This document shows positions 10,900-22,800 of a stretch of DNA of 64,000 bases, in pieces. The DNA comes from Distichodus sexfasciatus. Taxonomy: Eukaryota > Chordata > Actinopteri > Characiformes > Distichodontidae. Below the pieces are notes generated by a model. The model had not been told where the DNA came from, did not search any database, and was given only the letters and a program-made list of their open reading frames with translations. The DNA is taken from NCBI GenBank assembly GCA_032718565.1, contig JAVGVS010000732.1:1-64000 (forward strand), given 5' to 3'. Within the stretch, counting starts at the first letter, position 1; each line of letters opens with the position of its first letter. The position numbers were made by a program, and so were the translations under genes.

Positions 10900-13800
10900 G
10901 AGTGTTGCAGTGAGGTGGAAATCTTGGCTTGTGTGGTGTGCTTTGTGCTGCTGAAGTCAGGGAATGGTGGAGTGTTGGAGGTTGTGTTTCCATGTTGTGT
11001 ATTGATATGTCAGTGTTGGAGTGCTGTTTGTGCGTTGCCGCGGTGCCCTGTTGCTGTGAAGTTAGTGTGTTGTGTTGTGTAGTGATGTAACATGCCACTG
11101 TCCCCAGGATATCTGACCTTCTCGCGAGTTTGCGTCCCTAATGGATCGTGATCTGTGTAGAAACCCAGGGATCCTTCTGGAGACTTGTTCCCTTTCGTCC
11201 CCACTCCGTGTAGGACTTGGGGGAGGGTTCCATCGTGTAGTTTCGGCCGAAACGCCGACACACATCGTTTGTCTGGACCAGGGAAACTTTGCATACACAC
11301 GCACACACACCCCTCGAATATTTGCCTGTACGAGGAAGCATTAATCTTGAGCGCGTTCACACACCTACACTGACACCTCACTCGCACACCTTCCGCTTTG
11401 GCCATTAAAGCTGTGTTGGTGTGTTGACTCCTCGTGCACCAGAGTGTCTCCAGCTGATTTTAGGGATGCCAGGTGTTGCTATGGGTTTTTAGCGAGAGCC
11501 TTCAAAGCGCCGCAGGGGGCATCAAGGTGTCAGTTCCTCCCCGATTACAGCTCAGTCACGGTGACCTGGCACCACCCGAGATCTCAGGTTACCTCCTGGT
11601 AGAGCCGTTTACAGGAAGGGAGTCTCTCTCTCTCTGAACGTTGACATCATGGTGGTGTTGTTGGACGCTGCTCCTCCCCTTGTCCAGCAGAGGGCGACCT
11701 CTTTACACGCTTCCCTCCAGTAAACAAAGCGGTTTAGGCTGGACCGGCCTGACGCTATTACATCAAGCCCGAGCAGATTATTTGGCAAATGATTGTTACA
11801 CAACTCGCCATATACGAGCGTAACATGCTTATATCGCACGCTAAGCGCATCCGTCCAACGTGGTCGGTGCAGGTTAGCACTTTAATTGGTTTAATCGGGC
11901 TTTAATTGGTTTGTTTTTAATGGAAGCTTCCACCCCTGTCCTAATGACATCATAGGTGAGATGTCTCCAGACGGTTGGGTTTTCCTCTGCTTTGCCCTCT
12001 CCGAGGGAATATTTGGTGCAGGCGAGGAGAGGGAAGGTCATTCCGACTCCCCTCAAAGTGGGTGTAATGGATCGTGCCAAGGGAGGACGAGAAATTAGAA
12101 TTCAGCTCACAAACGTGCCACACACAGCTGCAGTGATGTCATCCCTTTATACCAGGAAGGGGAGATGGATGAAGAAAGAGAGAGGCATGAGAGAGAGAGA
12201 GAGAGAGACACACTCTTACACTTACATTTATGTACTTTAGCAGATGCTCTTATCCGTTTCCATTTCCAAAGGACAGGGACCGTCCCCCTGGAGTAAGGGT
12301 CTCACTCAGGGTCCAGTGGTGCTGAAGGTAGGATTTGAACCCACAACGTCTTGACCATCACCACCCCAAGTTATTAGGCAAGTTAGCATGTGATGATTAG
12401 AGGTATTTAACAAAAACACATTCAGGGTCACGTCCTGTCACCCCACCAGTAAGGTCAGTTCTGCACGTAGCCATTACATTGTGGGCCGCAGGTGGTTTCG
12501 GTACGAGATGAGATTCCCTTCAGGTTTGGGACGCCTCACCTGCTTTTCCTATTGTTCCCCAGCTCCAGCTAGTAACCTAATCATCAGGGTCCGGCCCTCG
12601 CAGCACAATGCCCAGCTATTTTTACAGGAGCTGTTTTGATGAAAGCCTGTTTGTGCAGGTTCACGGCCTTTTTACAGCTCCTTCCACCTCTGCTCTGGGA
12701 AAGGTGGGAGAGGTCCAAACTTTTGGCCAAATCTGTGGAAACGTTGGGACTGAGGAAGACTGCTCCCTTCAGTTAAATTCCAAGTCTTATGAGTGTGGAG
12801 TACTTTTGCTCATTTTCTAGTGATTCCTCTATAGGTCACGCCTCGCCGAAGAACAGATGATGTGATTCACAAGCCGAGTTGATGAGATGAGTCCGTACTT
12901 GCACGTGTGTAACCTGCTCGGAATGACGCGATCTTGCAGCGCTCCAGGTAAAAATGTACCAGCCGGCAAGTATTTAACCTCTCGCTCTCCTGCGTCTTTC
13001 TCTTTTAGGACTTTGGGAGCGACGATGACAGAAGACTAAACCAGAGGTGAGAGCTCCACTTGTTTTTGTGTGTGTGTGAGTGTGTGTATATTGACATGTT
13101 GGTGCAAGAGTAACACCTGTAGTACCATTTTACCTGCAAAGAAGGGGCTCTGTTCTGGAGTGCAAGCTTGAATCGTGCGTTGGCTGTCAGAGAGGCATTA
13201 CGCGGGGTGGAAACGCTATTCGGGACGTGGTATCATGGTTTTAGAACGGCCATAATCAATCACTTTGACCAGTACTTGGAATGACGGAACAACTCGTCGT
13301 CTCGAGGCGTTGGTCCAGCATCGGATGCCGTGCCCCTTTGGGCTGACCTAATCCTCTCTGAGAATCCAGATTCGCTCAAGTCAGAGAAAATTTGGCATGT
13401 GAGTGTGAAAGGCAAGTCAAGCCACACTGTCACGTTCACTTCTAACCCGGTCACGTCTCACAAGTCACGTAGCCTCGGGGGAGACGAGATTCTAAAGCTT
13501 GTCCCTGCTTTATTGTTCGTCCGCTTAGCGTCACGCGTCAGGTTGACGGCGCCTTTTCCTCGAATGGCATGAAATATTAAACCCTCGGCGACTCCATGAG
13601 AACAAACTAGGTCTGGTGCTCTGAGTGGGGAGGGAATCTCTCAGTGCCCCCCCCCCCAAAAAAAAGTCCTTTTCAGCGTCCGAATGTGGGTCAGCGTGAA
13701 GTGAACAGTCAGTGGCTGATTTCTTGTAGAGGTTTTGAACGTGTCTCTGATCTAGGTTGTAAGGTCATGTCGTTTGATCAAAGATGGTAGCTGGACGATG

Positions 13801-16800
13801 CTGCCGTTTCTCCTCATTTTCCCAGCATGGCTACCGTGACACCGAGGGCTGCGTTGTGTTGTTGTGATTCGGAGGAAATGGAAGTGAGTAGGTGGGTCAG
13901 TGCAGCGTTGGAGGTCACCTCACTCAGGAAGTCGCTGCAGGCCCCTGAGGAAGTCCAGCACCGAGTGCAGACCTGAAACAATGGGGCCAGTGGAAACAGG
14001 TGAAAGGGATCTGATGCAGGACAACACAACAAACAGCTTTTACAGGTGATAAATGGTCAGCCGGCTTCCGATCGCGTGATCGAGTCCACTTGGTATTTTC
14101 TTTGCATCGTCACACGTCCTCTTTTCCAAACCCGCTCTTTTCCAAATCCGATTCCTCCACGAGGCTCGTCGGCGGTAGCGCACGTGTTGGCTAGTCCATG
14201 GATTCTCTGTCTTTGATGTCATTTGCTTGTTTGGCGCGTGGAGGTAAGGGGGGGGGGCGCGGCTGCGGCGCGTCGGTACTTGCCCTCGCTGATCTCATCG
14301 ATCCCCGAAGGAGTAACTACGTTGCGCAACGAAAGAAAACATACACGCCAGTCGAGACAGAAAAGAAGATAAAACGTTGACGGATTCCATCACCCTTACA
14401 TAACCGCGAGCTGTTTTGTGTGCCGCGGGAACGACAAGCGGGTTAGGGAGAGATTAGCGTACCAGATGTGTACTCTGAGCGGGTCCTGAATTGGCACCCC
14501 GAAAAGCGTCAGTGCTTGAGCGGTCTACTCTCAACGCGAACATGCGACTTCCAGTTATCGAGCCGTCAGAGAAACCAGATAAGGATAACGCAAACAGCAA
14601 TAAGAGGGTTGTGTTGAACGTCTCCCCGTCCTCTTCCCTCAACCACTCCACTTCCTGAGGCCACAGACTGCAGGATTCGGAATCCATGCTCGAGGCGACG
14701 GCCCTTTGTGCCCTTTGTGCTAATCAGTAACTGGACAAACCTGCACGTCTGAAAGCAGTGTGTTTCTGATGCGTCTCTGTAACTAGCAAACACTAGTATA
14801 CGCTAGCGCGGGAAGTGCATATGTTTGCTAATACTGTGAGAAGTATATCATATATAGCGTATACGCTAGCGCGGGAAGTGCGTATGTTTGCTAATACTGT
14901 GAGAAGTATATCATATATAGCGTATACGCTAGCGCGTGAAGTGCGTATGTTGGCTAATACTGTGAGAAGTATATCATATATAGCGTATACGCTAGCGCGT
15001 GAAGTGCATACTATATGTTCCTCATATAAACTGCAGTGTTTATTACAGTATCAGTGTTTGTCTTATCAGTGTTTGTGTTCGGACCGGCTCTGGTATCGCA
15101 GCATACGCGTGCGCGTGTGTGTGTGTTTTAGCATTCCAGCGTAGTCCACGACTCCTGCACTTACATAATTGTATAAAAAAGGGATTGAATTCCAGGAGAG
15201 CGCGTGCGTCTTGCTGGACGCTTGGCCTCGTCTCACAAATTAATGATTCGCTTTCAGACAAGACGTCTGTGGTCCTGCACCGTTAGTGCGGTCTTTTCGG
15301 GGCGTAAGGTGGGTGTGGCCACGATTAAGGTCATTACCGAGTGGGCAGAGCTCTGTAGTCAAGTGATTTCATTCATTAGAAGGGCGCCTCACGATTGGTC
15401 CGTCTCAGTCATAGAGGCGCCTGATTGGTGGGAGAGGGTGGCGCGGCGCTTCATTCCACAGTGCCAGTTACACAACGTGTCTTTGTGTAGCGGTGAAGAA
15501 TAAAGCTGGATTAGGACACACACACACACACCTGTGTGTCCAGCTGGTACTGCACACCTGTCAGCAGGGCGGCGCGGCAACGCTGAGTCAAACGGGGGCG
15601 GAGCTTGTGCTCCTGAATCAGCGTTCTGCCACTCACACACTCACACACTCACACACACACATTTTTATATATTTCTCATACCCATAAATTAAATAATAAT
15701 CATAATAAGAATGGTCATTCTTTTAGGTAATATTTTCTTAAACAGTTATGTAATAATATTATCATTTTATATCATTAAAGGAAAGAAGAAATAAAGAATA
15801 AAAAGAGAAGGAAGAAGGGAAGGAGAGAAGAGTGAGGGTAAGGGGGAAAGAACAAAGCAAGGGAAGAAGGGGAGAAGAAGAAGGGAACAAGGTGGGTGGT
15901 AGGAGGAGAAGAAGGGAATGAGATAGGGAAGAAGGGGAGAAGAAGAAGGGAACAAGGTGGGTGGTAGGAGGGAGGAAGATAAGGACAGGGGGAGAAGGAA
16001 ACAAGAGGGAGGAGAGAGGGAGGGAACAAGGGTGGAAGGAGGAGACAGCGTAATGAGATTTATCTCTGACTCGTCCTCCTGCAGTCGCCGGACACAGCTG
16101 CGGTCAGCTCCGACATGCTGGAGTTTATTCCCGTCTTTTCTTCTCCTTCCGTCCTCTCTTGGGTCACTCGGAGTGATTTCTGGAACATCTGCTGGAGGTT
16201 TGGGTCTGATTTAGGAGAAATGCAGGACGAGAGATTTCCTCCTTCTCCTCCTCTTCCTCTCTTCCTCTCTCTCACGCTCTTCTGTCCAGCTTGGTGAGAA
16301 GTAAAGTCTGCACTTGTCTTTGGGGGAAAAGGCGTTTGAACTCTGCATTTTGTTTTCTCCTTCTTTTCATCTTCCACCACCGTAATCTGGCTTTGTGACA
16401 TCGCGCGCGTGTGTGTGTGAGGACGAGAGAACACACTCTCACGCTCTCGTTGCCTTGCCGGGTTTGGTGGAAGGGCAGGAGAGCGGGTTCTGTCGTTCCT
16501 CCTCGCTCTCCCTCGTCCCTTTTTGCCGTCGGCGCGTGTTCGGGGGAGGGCAGGATGCACCTGACGCTGGAGCTCAGCGTGCTGCCCTACTTCACGGAGA
16601 ACGCCGTGATCACGCAGCGGCAGATGCACCGCATGTGAGTGGAGCGAGGGAGGAGGGATGTGGGAGGGAGGGGGACGTGCTGTCGTTCCTGCAGTTTACA
16701 AGGTAAATACGGTGCGACGCTGTTCTTCGACGTGTGCTGTCAGGGGTTAGGGGTGTGTAGGATTTGGCAGCGGAGGAAGTAACAACACAAAGGAGGAAAG

Positions 16801-19800
16801 AAAGAAAAAGGGAGGAATGTGAGGTAAAAAGAAAGAGAAGATGAGAGAGGAAGAGTAAATCAGTAACAGAGGGATATTTTTTGTGTGTGACGTGGTGATG
16901 TGATGGTAGTTTTATTACCGTGGATCATCTCTCTGGCGATTTCCCGTTACCTGACTGACGTTATCGCTGCTTGATGAAACACATCCAAAAATGTAACCGT
17001 GCTAACAGTCAGTAGCATAGTACCTCCGTTAGCCTCGTGCTAACTCTGTCTTAAAGAGAGCACTTCCTGGGATTGAACCTCACCAAAATAATCAGTTCTG
17101 TGTTGAAAACATGTCAGATCCTCTCCATTTGAACAAATCAACTCAAAAATTGAACAACTTCCTGTTGCGTGCCTCCGTCAGACCTAGTGTCGGAATTTTT
17201 ATGAAACTGAACCGGGAAAGTCATCTGAGAGGATAAAAAACACCGCGAGTTTCAACGCAGGTTCGTACGAATTGTTGCATAACTGAGTCACCGTACCTTT
17301 CCGTTGACTGTTAGCGACGTTAGCTTGGCCGATTTGGTGAGGGGACGCAAGTCATGTGACCAGAAGATCTCCAGGAAGGTGAAAATGCGGTCGTGTTGTT
17401 GATGTTGAACTATAGCTGTACACGTTAAACGTCACTGGTGTTAGCTGCTACGTCGCGATTAGCTCCATGGCATTATTATCATTATTATTATTATTCAGCA
17501 TGGTGTGTGCGTGTGTGAGGAATGAAGCTGGTCAGGATGTGTGTGTGTGTGTGTTTGTGTTTTTGCTGTGATAGCGAGTGTATTTTTAGCCGTTAGCAAG
17601 GCGACTGATAATGTGTTCCCGGCAGCGGCGTTTAGCCGTTTTGATCTGCCGCGTAAACGGAAAGCTAAATTCTTTTTATGAATATAATCCAGGTTTTAAA
17701 CCAGGTTTAAGACGGTGATCTAATCCCGACCCTTAAGTCCACAGTGTAATCCCAAACCTAAACCATAATCTGACTCCAGTTCTACATCTGACCACAATTT
17801 ACTCCAGACCTTGAAACGTGGGAACAGTTTAATCCAGGCCCCGACGTGAGCAACAGTCTAATCTTAAACCTGACCCAACTTTTTAACTTGACTCTAATTT
17901 TAACCCTGACTGTGATTTTATTTTAATCCTAAGCCTGATCCTCATCTAGTCTCAGCCTGTAGTCTAAGCCCAACCCTAAACCGTAGTCTAATTCTAGTTC
18001 TGCACCTAACTGCCATTTAATCCTAATCTCGAAACCTCAGTAATAACCTGGTCTAATCTTAAACCTGACCTTAGACTAATCTTAAACTTAAATCTAATAA
18101 ACGTTAGATCTTTCTTGCTTTTTCTCTGTTTTCCACATTGTGTGTGAGAGAGAGAGAAAGAGAGAGAGAAGGAAAGTGACCGCAGTCAGCAGGACGCCCA
18201 CCGTTATTTCCACACAGCTCAACTTTGTCTTCGGAGCGGGAGAACGAGGGGAAGAGAACGGGGTGAGAGGGAGAACAATAGATGTAGATAAAAGGCGAGG
18301 GAGTGTGGAAGCGGCGAGAGAACAAGAGGAAGAAGGAGAGACGAGCGGCGTGTTCGGGACGCGACCTTCTTTGCTCCTTGTCAACACAAAGCCCCTTTTT
18401 GTTCTCGATCTTGACTTCCTCGGAACGTTCAGCTCGCGGTCAGTTTTCAGAACGGGGCGAGCGGCTTCACGGCTCCCTCTTTTCTCCGTCTCGTTTTTAC
18501 CAGGCGACTGTCGGACGAGGAGATCCGTGGTTCCAGCGAGATTTTACCTTGTTCACCAGGGCCGGGGTCAAAGCTCTAAAATGGGTCCGGTACCGGTGCG
18601 GGCAGGTTCGTGTTCGGGAGCGAAATTCCGAGTGAAAGCGTTCCGTGGGGGAAGCTGAATTTTGGGGTTTTAGAGAGAACTGATGTTATCTGTTTAAACA
18701 TTAACAGCGTGTGACCGTAATCTAATCCTAAAACTAACTGCAAACTAATCCCTATACTGGACCCAAGTCTAATCCCTATCCTAAACATGGCTGTAAACTA
18801 TTCCCAACCATAATTCTGACCCAAGTCTAATTTCTGTCCTGAACCTGACCGCAATATATAACACTAAAGCCAACAAAAATGTAATCCCAGAACCTAAACC
18901 TCACCATGATCTAGTCTTAATCATAAACCTGCCCCTCGTCTAAACCCATCAATAAACCTGACCAAAATCTAATCCCAACACTAAACATAATAAAATACCA
19001 ACAATTAACTTGGTTATAATATAATGACCCTAGTCTAATCCCAAACCCTAAACCTGACCATAATCTAATCCCAACCCTATAACTGACCCTGGTCTAGACT
19101 TAATCATAATCAAATCCCCACACAAAACCTGGTGCTAATCTATTATCATTTCTGAACCTGACTACAATCTAATCCTAAACCTGACCAGTATCCCAACCCT
19201 AATCCCAGTCCCAACGCATCTGTCTCGCGTGCTGCGAGGTTTGCCTGCCGTTTGGTTTGAGTGTGTGAGTTTGTGTTGTTGGATTAACGCTGGATTAACT
19301 CTCTTTTCCTCTCCTTTGCAGTCTGAGTGAGAGTTTTTTCATGGTGAAGGGGGCAGCGTTGTTCCTGCAGCAGGGCAGCAGTGCACAGGGTCAGAGGTCA
19401 CACCCCCACCACAAACATGCAGGTGAGCACACACACACACGCTTTATGCCAGATTAACTTCCGTGCTGTCCCAACATCCTCGTACACAAATTTCAGTCCT
19501 AATTCAGACCGGAATCCAAACCTACGCCTAAAAGATCTAATCCCTAATCTAATCTCAACCCTAAACCTGGCCATAATCTAATCTCAACCTTAAACCTGAC
19601 CATAATCTAATCTCAACCTTAAACCTGACCATAATCCAATCTCAACCCTAAACCTGGCCATAATCCAATCGCAAACCTGATTGCATTCAAAACTATTCCT
19701 AAACCTAAACCTGACCATAATATGAATCCAATTTTAAACCTGACCGTAAACTAGTCCCAGCTGTAAATATAACCATAATCTAATCCCAGCCCAAAAACTG

Positions 19801-22800
19801 AGCCTAGTCTAATCCCAGCTGTAAACCTGAACATAGTCTCCTCTCAAACCATGATCATAATCTAATTCCAGTGTTAAACCTGACCATAAACTAGTCCCAT
19901 CTAGTCTTAAACTGACCCGTCATTTAATCCTAACTTTAACCCTGGTAATAGTCGAATCACCGACAAACATGAACCCGAGGATTTCCTCCGTCTGTGTGTG
20001 TGACCTGGGGCGTTGTGAGGACAGCAGATGCTGCTGGACACCTGCGTATGTCTGCAGGACGTACACACACACACACACTCGGCCCGCTGTCAAACGCTCA
20101 CACACTCGTCACTGCTGCGTAAGCGTGTCCCAGACATTTGTGCTGAGTGTGTGTATGTGTGTGTGAGTGTCTGTGTGTTTGGGTGGATTAGAGGATTAGC
20201 GGTTTAGCGCACCGCGTCGGATACGCCTCTGCATCCACCAGCGCTCGCTGTAAACATGCTAACGCGGCTCACCAGCACTAAAAGCTAATGGGAACTTCTA
20301 GTGTAAACTTGTTACGTGCTTATCGTCCCCTTTTTGCTTTCACGCTTCAAGAACGAGGCGCTTTGCTTCAAACTGTTGTCATAGCAACCTGATACAAAGG
20401 AGCTTGTCTCATTTTACTTACGATGCCCCGGGTCGGTGTTGTAGCCGCACGGCTAGCGTTCCGCTGCTAAACTAATGGACCTCGTAGCGGAGCAGAACGT
20501 AGTTGTAATTAGCATGCACAGTTTGTAATTTCTCAAGTTGAGCTCAAATGTATAAAAAGACAAAAGCTGCAAAAGTGGAGTCACAGTGCTGCCCTCTGGT
20601 GGACAACAGCGCTCCTGTCTTCATGCTAACTGTTATTTATTGATAATTGATAATTATTTATCGGATGATAATATCATTAATCAGTTCATCCGCCCGACTC
20701 TTTTAATGGTCTTTTTCAAAGAAAAAATGAATTTATGGCTCAAAATTAATTAATTGTTGTACTGTATAGCTATATTAAAAATACATACTATGTTACTCAT
20801 ACATACATAATCATGACGTACATCATATGAAAGTGCGAATATAAATGACATTAGTAAAAATACTAATTAAAATGAAAAAGTATTGAAAGGAGAAAATTTG
20901 TCAAATTGTAAATTAACAGAATAAATGTAAAAGTATAGTAAATATAATAAAAAATAACAGGAATGCAAACAGAAGCATCACATTAATGTGTGTTTATTGA
21001 ACGACAAGAAAAAAATCCATATAGACAGTACATTTAATAAGTAATAATCTTTAGATTTTTAAGGTCTGCATTATGTATAAATAGATACACATATATATCA
21101 TCTCTAGATTACAAAAATTAAGCAATATATAAGTCACACATTTTTGTGGTTTTGTGAGGACAAAAATGTTGTAGAAAAATGTTGGGTTTAATGCAAAACA
21201 AAGATTAGGTTTCTGTTTATTTTAGTCCTGACCTTCTACAAATACTGTTTCTGCTAATATTCTTTGATTAATGCACTGTTTCCCCTCCTCCAATAGGAGA
21301 CTTACCTCAGCACCTGCAAATAATGATCAACATTCTCCGATCTGAGGACAGAATCAAACTGGTGAGAACACACCCTCACACCCTCACACACACCCTCATG
21401 CCTCAATGCATTTTATATGGCTGTGTGTGAGGATTCATCACATTTTTTAAGGATATTTAGCATCAATATCAAACATATTGTATCGTGACAGCCCTTTGAT
21501 AGTTCGTAAGTGTCTCCGTGTGAGTTCTTGTGGGGCCATGTCAGGGTGAATTTTATCATCATTACTTTACATACAATATTATTTCAGTTCTGGATATCAG
21601 CGATATTGTATCGTAACACTCCTCGCAGTTTCTAACCCGGAAGGGGTTAAACTCATTACGGGTAAAAGGTGTATTTCAGTGAGAGTGTGTACTCGTGGGG
21701 TCCGGGCTGAAAAGTGGGAACTCTTTGAAGATCGTTGCTGTGTATGTGTGTGTGTAAGGCGGTGCGTTTGGAGAGTGCCTGGTCAGACCGTGTGCGGTAC
21801 ATGGTGGTGGTTTACACCAGCGGGAGGCAGGATACGGAGGAGAACATCCTGCTCGGAATGGACTTCAGCAACAAAGACAGGTCCGTTAATAATAATAATA
21901 ATAATGATGATAATGATAATAGTTTGTTGTTATTGCGTGATGATTGCGTTTTATTTTTTCCTCTACAGTAAAAGCTGCTCGATTGGGATGGTTCTGCCTC
22001 TCTGGAGCGACACCAAAATCCACTTGGACGGAGACGGGTGAGTCTTGCTGTAGCGCCCCCTGCTGAAACAACACTGAAGTGCTAATTCGCAAATTAGAGG
22101 GATCAGAGGGAAACAACTGTAATTCAGCTAAGCTGTAAACGTGCTAATGGTTTACATTTCTTTAATTAGCTTCCTAACTTTGGTGTGGTTGGTTTCTACA
22201 GGGGTTTCAGCGTGAACACTGCAGGACGTACACACGTCTTCAAACCTGTTTCGGTTCAGGCCATGTGGTAAGAAACGCAAATCTTTTCCTGTGCGTTAAT
22301 AGGGAATCTGATCCTCGCAAATAGCTGAAAGTATGTTCTGACAATTATACGCACCTTTAAATCCTTTGTTTCTGCCTGGTTTGGGTTTTACACAGTATTT
22401 GTGAGGTAAAGAACTAACTTTATGGGGACCGGTCTGAAAAGTGGAGACTCTTTAAAGTTACTTTTTATGTATATGATCTCTGAAGTCTTCACAAAACCTA
22501 TTCAGTGACCAGACTTTTTATGAGGCCGGCTTTTTGTTGTGTATTGTGTTATTGTAGTCAGGCATTGGGTGTGTTGCGTTCTCAAAGGGGGCAGGGGTTG
22601 TAATTTCTAAGTCATAGTGTCTCTAGAGGGTTTGTAACGGTGTGAACTGTGTTGAACTGAAGCAAAGAGGACCTAAGTGTAACCAAACTTGGCTCTCTGC
22701 TGCCACCTGATGTTGGAAACGAGCGCACAACACACACTCCCATGTCAGCGTCACTGCTGTGTTGGTAATCTGCCAAAACCTCAATAAAAGCAGCTCAACC

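Noticed and set aside
14797..15008. CRISPR-like regular repeat
   Set aside because: Units are contiguous 63-bp tandem copies with no unique spacers, in a vertebrate intron.
14815..15144. 109-residue frame with three repeats of a 21-residue unit
   Set aside because: The 63-bp minisatellite has a period divisible by three, so the open frame is expected by chance. There are no splice signals linking it to SSH1.
16060..16629. 189-residue Arg/Lys/Glu-rich minus-strand frame
   Set aside because: Low-complexity translation of pyrimidine/purine-biased DNA overlapping the alternative SSH1 exon. No conserved motif was seen.
18140..18658. 172-residue Arg-rich plus-strand frame in SSH1 intron 2
   Set aside because: It begins in a (GA)n tract, shows no domain, and inclusion would disturb the well-supported exon 2 to exon 3 phase.
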